Part shown: positions 1 to 10,620 of the stretch, piece by piece
Layout: each line of letters begins with the position of its first letter
Numbering within the stretch: the first letter of the stretch is position 1
Source of the DNA: Tenebrio molitor
Taxonomy: Eukaryota > Arthropoda > Insecta > Coleoptera > Tenebrionidae
DNA length: 64,000 nt
Assembly: GCF_963966145.1 (NCBI RefSeq)
Contig: NC_091052.1
Location: 10,912,001 to 10,976,000, forward strand
Direction: 5' to 3'
Translations under genes and position numbers: made by a program
Notes under the pieces: model-generated
Seen by the model: the letters and a program-made list of their open reading frames with translations, nothing else
Databases searched by the model: none
Told to the model about the DNA's origin: nothing

Positions 1-3000
1 GACAAGTGTTTTGTGCGACTGCTCTTTTCGCCATTTTGGTAATTCGTGGAAAATAAAAGTGGCGACGAACACGTAATGAAAAGACATTGACCGCGTTATC
101 GCAATAATGTCAAGGCTCATCGACCAGAGTGGCGAGGATTTACCTTATCCGTTCTTTGAGAAATTGACATGAAATGAACAATTTCATTTTCAATTCGATT
201 TCAAGATCGCTCTCATTACTCGCGACCTAAGGTCGATTTAATAAAACCGACGTCAAGCTACTTTTGCTCGGAGTCTCGTCATGTACAGAATTATCCGAAA
301 TTATTGTTTGTGGTGATTAGACGATGGCAATGAAATTGTGTTTATTTCAAGAACGAAACTAAACAAATACGAGTTAATGATAAATCGTTATCACACTCAC
401 GGTCACACGCTTGGCTTGTACCTGTGTACGCACCAATTAACGGTGAAGGGTAAGACATTAACGGCAAAGTCTGCTGGAAAATATGCTTTCCAACAGATTA
501 AAATTAGTTTTTATGTTCATGGCATAAATGGTAGGCTAGGTGCAAGCTATTTTGAGCGTCATACAAGATAATGCCCGGATTGTAGGTATCAAATCATTTT
601 CCCTAAAATATTTATCAAAATTTCACACCGCAAGTGCGCTGTGATCGATCAAAGTATGTCTTAGCTTAAATTAGATCTAGTAGACAAAAAATATCGACTG
701 TAGGTATACGTCACGAGCACACATACTTGCATAAAACGAAACGCCTTCCGCCAAGCGTAATTATTATCAATGCTACACCAAGGCTATTGTTATTTTTTAA
801 CGTTCCAACTTGTCCGGAATGAATTATATTAATTGACACTAAATCGACCGGAAGAATCCACACTTGTGTTATTCGAAAATGACCGATTTATTTTATGTTA
901 GAGAAACAATTTTCGAAAGTAAGTGTTCATAACAAAGACATAAATTTTTTATGTGTTTGTTTTCTGGTTATTCGAAATACACGAAACGTTCTGAGCGCTT
1001 GAAAAAGTCGAAAAATCGTATTTTTGACTTGTTTAGCAGGATTTTGGAAAAATCTCGATTGTGACGAAAGGGGGACGGCAAACCCTGCAATTTTGCACTG
1101 TCCGATAAGATACGACCAGATTTTGTAATACCATGCAGATAACATATCCTGGATTTCATGTGAGAATTTAGTGGTGCGATCAAGAAAAGTTATGACATGT
1201 GCAAGCATCGATAATCGTCAATCAATAAGTGTGAGAGGCCATAAAAAAATTAACGGCTCATAACTTCTATTCCATTTACAAATCATTCGGTCAAATTGTA
1301 CAATAAAATAAACTGATACCTCCTCCGAACCTACTTAGTAACAAGATTATTTTGATTGCACTTTGTGAAGTAAGTTGATGTCGCTTCCGGCACTCCGCCC
1401 GACGATCAAATATTTTCGGAACAATTAAGTTTCTTTCCGAAACGATTCCTTGGCACGAATCTTGTGGCGCCGAATTAAAACAAAAAGACATTTAATAGGT
1501 GTTCAACAAAAATACATTTCGATACAACTATTCCAACAAAATGACAACTAAAAATAGCAGCACCGGGGTTATATAATACATATACGATACACTCAACAAT
1601 TCAGATAATTATTATTTAGCAACAAAGAATGTGCGGAGGTCGGTTTTATGCTCCTCATCAATCACCATAATGGGTTAACGTATCCAAGGTGAATTAAAAA
1701 CGCAAAAAAAAACAATGAGAAAATGAAAAATAAAATGTACTAACTAATAAATCGCAACTTGTATTGGCACTCTGTTATAATTTGAGTGCGGCCGTGTTTG
1801 GGAGTCATGTCAGGGGCTTTGTTTCAGTATCGGCGGCCTCTCGAATTTGTTTATTTAATATTGAAAAAATTAACGTCAAGATCCGATATTTGTTGATGCA
1901 AACTAGTACACAACTGATTTCAACGGAAATCAGTCATTAAGTTGTATGCAAATCATAAATTTGTTATTAGGCAGCTATACGGGAACCCAAACAGTGTGCT
2001 TAGTTTTACCAACAATCTGTTGCATAACTGATATGTTATCAGAATTATCAGAAGAAAGAGGAGATCAAAGTGTCCAGCTTGTGAAATAATGTTTCTTTTT
2101 GATAGGACGTTGTCGACAATTCGATTAAGCGGTGCATCTTATGTCATAATTCGGATACTTAAGTGCAAAAAACCGAAGGTTTTACCAACTTAACGATAAT
2201 GACGTTTAAACTGTCAACTTAGATTATTATCAAAGCTCACTGTACCGGAACTGCATGAGTGATGACGATTTAATCGCACTGATTAATAATAATTTAGGAA
2301 TAAAACTAAATACCAATCTACTCCTTTTTAAAGTGCTTTATTTAATTTTCATGTCAAAATTAATAGAATATTAACACAAATACCAACATATTAGCCCGAT
2401 GTTGTTATGGTTACGAGATTAAAAACGGTGGCAGTGGTAAAGATGACAACTTCTTGGGAAGTGTTTGTAATTTAAGTAGCGATGACTTGTTTACTCTTAA
2501 ATAATGTTAACGTTAATTAAGCTTTACCAGATAAGAGTTCTGACAAGCCAAACAGGGCTGTCTTGAGATGATTGAAATGACTTAGAGGTTCTAAAGTTAC
2601 CTACGGTAAGTATGACAAAATGCTGAAATGAAAATGAAATGAAGTATTTTCGGCTGATTCCGACAAAATTTATAAATCGGACGTAATTTATGCAAATGTA
2701 TTTTATTACAAAAATAAAATGAAAATAGACGAGTCGGGTTAAACTCCGACGTCACACCGAACTAGGTACGCGCTAAAAAACTAAAATTGTGTTAATCATT
2801 TTATTTACTAAAAATGTAGTACATTTTTGGCGGTTGTACGAATCAATCTACGAATCGACTTTTATTTGTCATGGCCAACAGATCATGCTGTTGAATCTTG
2901 AATCATGTGATGTATACTTCACACCAGTCTTGGGTTCTGTTCTGAATATGGTTTTCACGAATTTCACGTGACTTGGGTTTGTCTCAAGGTTCTATTTTAA

Positions 3001-4977
3001 AGAAACAACTTTTGGCAAATCGGTAGAGATTCTCTATGTAAATATTTCAAAATTAGGTATCAAAATGTAAATATGAAAAAACCATTTAAGTCATCATGAT
3101 TTCGTGTGCCTAAATAACTATGTAACGCATAAACAAACTGATAAATCCAACAACAACCATTATCGCTTAATGTTATTCACAGACAACGTTTATTCCTAAA
3201 TCTGTTTTAAATACATATTCCTAATTCCAAAAACCGGAGCTGATCTACCTTGATCCAGATATTAGAGGGATCAGTACAGTACTTGCAAAAATCCATTAAG
3301 ACTTTTATTATTGTATTTTAGATACACTTCGAAAATTATGTATCATAATAATTATCAGTTTTTTTTACAGACCCAATCTAATCCACCTTGATCTAAATGT
3401 TAGACCTGTCAGTGCATACTTTCTCAAAAATTGTAACTGACATTTAAACCGTACAAATTTTCTTATTGACAAGCTGACAAAATTGAAATTAACGATGCAT
3501 TTAAAATTTTGTCTGTGACAACAAGTTAAATGATGTTCGATATCGATATTATTATGTTTAAAATGGCATTGAATTTTCTGATAAAAATGCATCAAACAGA
3601 GTATAGTGTTGATAACAATCAATAACGTTAACCCTATATATTGCCCACATGTACCTAGGTATATTGTATACAGATAATTATGGTCGTGTGTACACTACGA
3701 TTACTTATTGTTTAAAAAATGTCCGTGTTAAGGTGAGCCCTATCGGCGGAAAATCCTCATTTCCAAACACGTGATATTGACAACTGTCAATAAAGTCAAA
3801 ACAAATTCAAAGTGTCGGACTTACTTGGCGTTACAGTTACCTTTGAAAACAAAACAAACACTAACAAAACAAAATCACGTGACTTAACGCGCCACCTAAA
3901 CTTCAACCATCCTATTAAACATTTCCCGAAAGTACAACGTGTCCACAAGATCAAATGAATTTAGATCACGTTCACGTTTTGTTTGAACCCAACACAATCA
4001 TCAATTTGAATGCCAGAAGCGGATACAACGTTGGGTTGTATTCTCTGGTTGGGTTAACAATCCAATGGAACAGAGAAGAGGAGAAGCAAAATAAACAAAG
4101 ACGGACTGAGCGCGAATCACCGCGAGCATGCGTGACAATGTCGTAATTTAAATCTCTCAAAAACACGGTTGTAAATAATAACAGACGAATTTCGTGAAGT
4201 AATAATTAATGATTTCATCAGTTTATTGGAAAAACGACAAGCGCAGATTGCCACAACACTGAAATTTTCACGACTGGAATCGATCAATCCAACTTCGATT
4301 ATGAATTTTTAATTACTTGGAGAACTCGCCGAGACTCGTAAAGAGTACATATTAAACACTGATTTTGATACAAATTTAAAATATGAAGCGCTCCAAACAA
4401 AACTACAAGTTATGCCAGACATTCTCAACCCACTCGTTCATAGCACTCGTTCCTGTTATTTTCTGTTGCATTCTGAAAAAAAAACGCTAAAATTTTTAGA
4501 CAACGCATTGACAACCACCTACTTGGCACTGTATTTGTAAATAGGTATGCGGTCAAAATTTAAAAACAAACATTGGCACATGGTTTTGAAAAAATGTAAA
4601 ACCGTAGAATGTATGTACAAGAGAATTACTTTTCTTCTGTTATGATGACTCTCGGGGAAGGTTGTGGAAAACATGCATTCGACCATCAGATCAATTATCA
4701 ACCAACAAGTAAATTTATTTTTAATTTAAAAACATCTTTCATAGGACAAAAGTGAAAAGTGGAAAATCTTTAAATTTATGAGTTTCCATGATGATTACGT
4801 ATGCAACCAACAATACAAACAACAGCCCGTGGCTTTTATTCTCCTCGAATTACGAAAATAGACAACGGAGTCACAACTTTTTAGTATATGGTGTCACAGA
4901 TTTGATAAATTACGGAATTCGATGCGCCCCACGTTCGTAGAAACATGTAGCGCGACATAACCTCAAAACCTACTGCA
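1..4977. other. Non-coding stretch, no supported gene
   Basis: About 5 kb of AT-rich DNA. The open frames here are short, mostly lack an ATG and show no family resemblance or splice-consistent extension. Two imperfect direct copies of a roughly 40-base segment sit at about 3240-3285 and 3370-3415. Two CACGTG E-boxes lie at about 3768 and 3877 in a stretch with promoter-like character, but I could not join a gene to it. Exons of a gene lying to the left, or introns, could be hidden here. Confidence 0.5.
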
Positions 4978-5766
4978 ATGAATAAGTTAGTCAAAGTGTG
5001 GCAAATCGGTCGTTTAAGTTATAGAAAAAGTCTAGAACTGCAAAAACATCTCGTGCGGTTACATCATGAGAACAAGGAACTGTCCAACACTCTTGTGTGT
5101 TTGGAACACCCTCCGGTGTACACCACCGGCATCCGCACCGGACAATACCCAGAACAAGTGGCGAAAAATCTGGAACAGCTAGGTAAACAACCCCTCAGAC
5201 GACACCACAAATCGTGAAACCGTCACTTGCAGGGGCAGAGTTCTACAGGACGAACAGGGGCGGTTTGATCACATTTCACGGACCGGGACAGTTGGTTGTA
5301 TACCCAATCCTCAACTTGAAGGATTTTAAGCCTAGCATGAGGTGGTATGTGTGTCATATCGAAAAAACTGTGATACGATTATGCAATAAGTTAGGGATCG
5401 AGGCGGGGACGTCCCCGAACACGGGAGTGTGGGTCAAAGACAATAAGGCAAGAGAGCCACAAGGTTTGACACATTTTCATTTTTAGATTGTAGATTTGTG
5501 CGATAGGGGTTCACGGCAGTCGGTTCGTTACGTCCCATGGACTCGCGCTTAACTGTTCAACCGATTTGACTTGGTTTGAGCACATTGTGCCTTGCGGAAT
5601 CGAAGGTAAAGGAGTTACTAGCTTATCCAAAGAACTGAACAGACACGTTGACGTGGAAGAAGTGGTGCCACTCTTCCTCGACAGCTTTTCCGAAATTTTC
5701 GGCTGTCATTATGTGGATTTTCCTAAAAAGGAGTGCGACAATATCCTAGCAGACTTAATTCAATGA
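4978..5766 (+). CDS. LIPT2: Lipoyl(octanoyl) transferase 2, mitochondrial
   Basis: Transfers octanoate from acyl carrier protein to lipoyl-domain proteins, the first step of mitochondrial protein lipoylation (LipB family). Three exons, 4978-5182, 5233-5447 and 5494-5766, join in phase to 230 residues, the usual family length. The family signature RGG-x3-TFHGPGQLV-x-YP is encoded at the start of exon 2. Exon 3 opens with ICAIG and contains HGLALNC. By family knowledge the catalytic pair is Lys140, the last codon of exon 2, and Cys161. Intron 1 is 50 nt GT-AG. Intron 2 is 46 nt and starts with GCAAGA after AAG, so it is a GC-AG intron; conserved residues on both sides fix that join. The start is the first ATG, giving MNKLVKVWQIGRLSY, a typical LipB N-terminus. 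No long mitochondrial presequence is visible upstream. Confidence 0.95.
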
Positions 5767-5981
5767 AGCCCTCCACATTTTGTAAGTAGATAGTTGGGCG
5801 CAACAAGGCAACACTTACTCCATTTTGAGTAAACCTTAAAAATTATTTCAAAAAAATAAATAATGTAAAGCCCACTTTATGAATGCTGTTTTACTTGTCA
5901 CAATTTGTTTTAAGTAAATAAACAAAAACCAAAGTGACATTTATTTCTAGTCAAATCGAAAACTAGACATTAGTGGCAAAA

Positions 5982-6242
5982 ATGGCCAAAAATCCACTCT
6001 GCTGTCTTGTATGGTTTGTCGCGTTTTATTTCTCTTTTATTATAGCTTGTTTTTGTTGTTTCTGGTATATCCTCATCTACCCGTGTACCGTGTGCATAGA
6101 CGCTTTGTCGGTAAGTCTATACCGCAAAGAAGCAAACATTTCCCTCACTAATCCATTCCAGGGGTATACGGACTTACTGCTGAAAGGAATTCAGTTGCCC
6201 CACTATTGTGCCCAAAAAATGGTCAACTGTGAAGGCTGCTAG
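5982..6242 (+). CDS. Small hydrophobic membrane protein, conserved-looking
   Basis: A two-exon gene for about 69 residues: exon 1 at 5982-6110, exon 2 at 6162-6242. The N-terminal half is almost wholly hydrophobic and cysteine-rich (LCCLVWFV, then FIIACFCCFWYILIYP), so one or two membrane segments are expected. A C-terminal part contains LLLKGIQLPHYCAQKMVNC. It resembles small arthropod membrane proteins of unknown function, but I cannot name the family. The 51-nt intron 6111-6161 (GTAAGT to TTCCAG, with a CTAAT branch-like site) is a multiple of three without a stop, so an unspliced reading would add 17 spurious residues after DALS. ATG 5982 is the first in-frame ATG. It lies about 215 bp downstream of LIPT2 on the same strand. 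Confidence 0.7.
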   Translation: MAKNPLCCLVWFVAFYFSFIIACFCCFWYILIYPCTVCIDALSVSLYRKEANISLTNPFQGYTDLLLKGIQLPHYCAQKMVNCEGC

Positions 6243-6442
6243 ATCGAGATTAATTGCGATTTTTTTCGCTTAAAATGTATTGACTTTAATTTGCATTAAA
6301 GACGTTTGAAGGATTCACTCATGTGACCTTGTCACGAGTGTTAAAAACCTTTTAGCTGTTTTTGTTCGAGCAAAACAAACTTGTACTGAAAAAGATTTAT
6401 ACAAAACAAACATGTACTGAAAAAGTTTTATTCAAAACTGGT

Positions 6443-7285
6443 TCACGATTTGTAGTTCGTCGTGGTCCTGACGTAGACGATCCCAGAAGGCATCGTCACT
6501 TTGTCAACCTGTCCGCTAAACAACTGTTGCGCCTCCTCTTCTTTCACGGTCGGCAGAATCATGACTTTCTCTCCGGGCTAGAACGAAAAATAAAAGTGGT
6601 CCCGACACATCAATCATCTCATTTGCATACCACCCAGTTGGCAGGCGTTGCCACTTGCGGTATCTTGTCCACCAGCTGAAGAGAATCAATGACCCTCAAG
6701 ATTTCACTTTTGGAAACACAATTAGAGTCCAGTCACCTCAAATTTACACACTTACTCCACATTGCGCCCGGTCGACTGCGGATACTGCATGGAAAGTCGC
6801 AGGACGTGCTTTGGATCGATAATGTAGAGCGCCCTCACTGTTAGAGCTCTCTTTTCGTCGTCCTTGTATTGTTGATCGATCATGTCCAGCATCACGGCCA
6901 GTTCCCGCTTCTCGTCGGCGATGATGGGGTACGGAAAATCGCCTGGAATGTCACGACAGTATGATTTGATATCGTTGACCCAGTCGACGTGGTCCTTTAA
7001 TTTGTCGCATGAGTGGGCCAAGAGTTTCACGTTTCTTTTGGTGAAGTAAGGTTGGTGGACGGCGATGCGGCCCAGCTCTGTGGTGCACACGGGGGTGAAG
7101 TCGGCAGGGTGCGAGAATAGAACCACCCATCTAGAATGAAGGGTTTGGTGAAGGGCTGCGACAGGGGAAGTTCCTACTCACTTGTCGCCCTGCCAGTCGT
7201 AGAACTGGATGGGCCCTTGGGTGGTTTGGGCCTTGAAGTCGGGGATAACGTCGCCGAGTCTTAAACGCATTTTGACACTTGACAT
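6443..7285 (-). CDS. Prdx6: Peroxiredoxin 6 (1-Cys peroxiredoxin)
   Basis: Reduces hydrogen peroxide and lipid hydroperoxides through a single peroxidatic cysteine. Four exons on the minus strand, 7182-7285, 6756-7130, 6631-6706 and 6443-6577, keep phase throughout and give 229 residues, close to the usual 220-225. The catalytic motif HPADFTPVCTTELG places the peroxidatic cysteine at residue 50 and its partner histidine at 42. The mid-region motif PYPIIADEKRELA and the C-terminal extension with PGEKVMILPTV are characteristic of the Prx6 subfamily. Introns are 51, 49 and 53 nt. The start gives MSSVKMRLRLGDVIPDF; the internal ATG at codon 6 could also serve and would match the family N-terminus. 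No targeting signal is visible, so a cytosolic enzyme is inferred. Confidence 0.96.
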
Positions 7286-7449
7286 GATGAATGTAGACTC
7301 TCGGACATGCGACTCGTAATATATACGGTGAAAGTTGGAGGGGTCTGTGTTTTTCTGATTAGGTGTGTTTACAGGGCCGGAATTATTCTTATCGTCAAAA
7401 TCACAAATCTTATCAGTTTTTCATTACAATACGTAGTGAACAAATAATA

Positions 7450-7558
7450 CGGTGGGATCAATAAAAAAGTAAATGGCGGCGGCGTGTTACCTATGGCAAC
7501 CCATGCTATAGCATAGGCTCCAAAGCAAACTCAATTTATTTTTTAAATGATCGCTCGG
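7450..7558. mobile_element. 109-bp MITE, copy 1 (TA-flanked)
   Basis: Terminal inverted repeats are partly decayed on the left and intact on the right, where the end reads GATCGCTCGG before TA. The core GTGTTACCTATGGCAACCC and the following palindrome ATGCTATAGCAT are shared base for base with the copy at 29964-30072. Both copies are 109 bp and flanked by TA, as expected for a non-autonomous Tc1/mariner-type element. No coding capacity. Confidence 0.8.
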
Positions 7559-8439
7559 TACATTTTATTTTCATCTTGCAAACTGTGTTTATTTCGTACG
7601 TATCCACCTTACTCTGAATTGTTGCAAAACCTAAATGTATTATGAATCCAAACATTCCACCGTCCTGGGACTAAAATTATGATAAATTTGCAATAATTAT
7701 TCAAGAAGCCGGTCCTGTCCATCATAATTTATTTTGGAAACAAATAATATGCAGATGGTTAAAAAACAAGAGATAACCTCATGCTTAACTGATATGATAA
7801 ATTGTTATTGTATTTTATAAACTCTTCCATAATTGTGATATTCTTGGAAACATATTTAAAATAAAAATGTACCTATTTTTAAGTGGTCTTTTCTTTATAC
7901 CTTCCATATAGGACAGGTAAAAACGTGCAACATACAGAAAAAATTGCAAATACGGATGCAGTTACTCAACAACTTTATTTTTATAAGATATCTATCGTAA
8001 CAATACACAAACCTATCGACTTTAGATTTTAAAACAAACATTTTGTTGACCTTTGCTTATTTTTTAACTGATTTCTGCTAGAAAATTTTTAACATTACGA
8101 TAATGACCTTATCAGCCTGTTTAAATATTATATAAGTAAGTATTGTCAAATGTATAGTAAATCTCACTATGCATCACTTTAATTAATATAAAATATGTAG
8201 TAGAATTAGGTGGAAAGTTTCGTTATGTAAATATTTAAAGTGTCATCTCTACGATTAAGCTACACCAGAAATAGTAAATGCTATTGTGTAAAATTGTATA
8301 ACATATTATGTTAGTATTTTTTATTCTATTATCGAACAATTCTTCGAAGTTACGTTTAGTGAAATTTGGAATCTGAGCACTTGAAAAAATAAAAAAGTTG
8401 CAAGTGCCACAATATTGTCAATAAATAAAAATGGTATTA

Positions 8440-9090
8440 TGTAAAGTCCATTCATTTTGTATTGAACTTTTCAAGGTCAAATAATTTTATTTTTTGGCTT
8501 TGTACTATTGGGGACAAATTACTTTGGTCGTCAAAGTCAGTTGATTGACATAAAGTTGTAAAGCCAGCATTAGGACGGTTAACCTTATTTTTTACTACTG
8601 TCAACCACAGTCACTGTCAAACTCATCATTGCGAAATGTTAAATACCGAAAAATGGACCACTGAATGAGAAATTCCAAGGAGGAAAAATTGAAAAGGTTT
8701 CCACAAGGCAATTTGGCCCATGGACAATCCCTCAGAAGCAAGGGAGACGATTCTAAATTTTTGAATGGTGGAAGGTCCCATATTTTTGACAAGAGAAAAG
8801 TCAATAATTTGAAATTGTCATCAATGTTGACTTGACGTTAATGCTTGGTTTACATTAATTTGTTTTGAAGTGACAGAAAAATGACGACCAAAGTATTTTG
8901 TCCCCAATAGTAATTATGTTTTGTAAATAGTGACATGCAACATGCAGGTAAACACCGTAAACGTTGAATTGAGCATTGCTAAATCACATTATGTTGGTTA
9001 TATGCATGTCACTATTTACAAAACATAATTACAGTGCCAAAATTTAAATTATTAGACCTTGAAAAGTTAATACAAAATGAATGGACTTTA
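8440..9090. repeat. Nested inverted repeat, MITE-like
   Basis: The left arm from about 8440 (GTAAAGTCCATTCATTTTGT and on through CTTTTCAAGGTC) recurs inverted at about 9045-9090. A second inverted pair, TTGGGGACAAA...CTTTGGTCGTC, lies inside at about 8508-8532 and 8882-8908. A third, separate hairpin, with ends reading TAATTATGTTTTGTAAATAG, occupies 8911-9031 within the right arm. This reads as one inverted-repeat element later interrupted by another. No coding sequence. Confidence 0.7.
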
Positions 9091-9452
9091 TGGGTCATTA
9101 ATACCCCTTGCTATGTTATAACGGGATTTCAATTTGGACCTATAGAATCCCGTGTCGATACTTTGGCCACATCCAAATCGAAAAGAAGCAGGTCACGTAC
9201 TCGAATCTTATAATTACATTACTAATTCATAATTCGTTCAATATATAAATCCAACATATAATAATATGGTAAATTTTCAATTACGGCAAAAAATTTGTCT
9301 TGTGAGGTTGTGGTGTAGACATATGACAAATGACAGCGTTGACACTTGACGGCTGTCAAAAGTGGAGGTCGTCTGTTTTTGTTTCGACGTATCGGGACGA
9401 ATTGTGATTCATTCCCTGAAATAACGAAAAAAGAAGACAAAACGTTAAAAAA

Positions 9453-10278
9453 ATGAATCGTCTATTCGGCCGAGGCAAGCCCAAAGAACCGGGCCCGAGC
9501 ATAACGGACTGTATAACTGGCGTATGTATGAGAGAAAATGATATAACCCAAATATACCTGAGTCATTACTGCAGGTTGACCAGAGGGCTGAAGGGGTCGA
9601 GAAAAAAATTCAAACTTTAGAAAATGACTTGAGGAAGTTTAGAGATCAAATGTCCAAAATGAGAGAGGGCCCTGGTAAAAATGCTGTCAAAGCTAAGGCA
9701 TTGAGGATCTTGAAACAGAAAAAGATGTATGAGCAGCAACTTGACAATTTGAGGGGGCAATCTTTCAACATGGAGCAAGCAAATTATGCCCATCAAGCTC
9801 TGAAGGATACCCACACCACTGTAGTTGCCATGAAGGATGGAATGAAACAGATGAAAAAAGAGTTTAAAAAGATCAACATTGATGATATTGATGTATGTAA
9901 TGTTGCAGAGAAAATGATAATCTTTATAACAATTTCTTCAGGATGTTCAAGATGAGCTAGCAGACTTGATGGAACAAGCTGATGAAGTGCAGGAAGCTCT
10001 TGGGAGGAGTTACAATACTCCTGAGCTTGATGAGGATGATCTAGCTGCAGAATTAGATGCTCTAGGAGATGAAATAGCTTTAGATGATGACACAAGTTAC
10101 CTGGATGATATGATGAAAGCTCCAGAAGCACCTAAAAATAAACCAGAGTCGGAAACTGACAAAAACAAGGTTGCATATGGAATTTCCTAAATGTGGATTT
10201 ATTTGCATATGTTTTTTTCAGGATGGAATTGCCGTGGATGAATTTGGTTTGCCTCAAATTCCCAGCCAGACACACTAA
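9453..10278 (+). CDS. CHMP5: Charged multivesicular body protein 5 (ESCRT-III, Vps60)
   Basis: ESCRT-III-associated Snf7-family protein that recruits LIP5/VTA1 to stimulate VPS4 during multivesicular body sorting and membrane scission. Four exons, 9453-9521, 9575-9892, 9942-10169 and 10222-10278, join in phase to 223 residues, against about 219 in human. The N-terminus MNRLFGRGKPKEPGPS is the CHMP5 signature. The basic helical core with KMREGPGKN and SFNMEQANY, the acidic ELDEDDLAAELDALGDE segment, and the C-terminal DEFGLPQIP are all family hallmarks. Introns are 53, 49 and 52 nt; the third uses a weak donor GTTGCA. A polyadenylation signal AATAAA is near 10600. Confidence is high because similarity runs the whole length. 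Confidence 0.97.
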
Positions 10279-10620
10279 CCATGCCTTTAAAAGCAAATTT
10301 GCACCTAATTATATAAGCCTTTTTTGCTAAATATTGTAAATAGGTATTTTTATGCAGATAATTTCAAAAGTGAAAAACATCTCAAGTGCACATTAACAGC
10401 TTTAGATCTGGAAGTGTCAGGAGCTTGACATTTTTTGGTTCAACTACATATTAGTGATGAAACAACTTCAGTGCACATACAATTAAGTGAAGTACATATT
10501 TTGAATTATTAAAAAAATGTAAATGTATTTTTATGATTATTTTATTTTTAAGTGTATAAATTCACAATTATTTGGAATTTTGCTTTTATATTTTATGACA
10601 ATAAACTGTAACTTGATAAT

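Larger units (their letters stand above)
7286..9452. other. Intergenic region with inverted-repeat elements
   Basis: No coding evidence between the PRDX6 and CHMP5 starts. The two genes diverge, so promoters for both must lie at its two ends. It contains a 109-bp TA-flanked MITE (7450-7558) and a nested inverted-repeat structure (8440-9090), described separately. The remainder is AT-rich sequence without recognisable content. Confidence 0.6.

Noticed and set aside
338..571. 77-codon open frame near the left edge
   Set aside because: It begins at GTG, not ATG, has no splice-consistent partner and no recognisable domain. A frame of this length is expected by chance in 64 kb.
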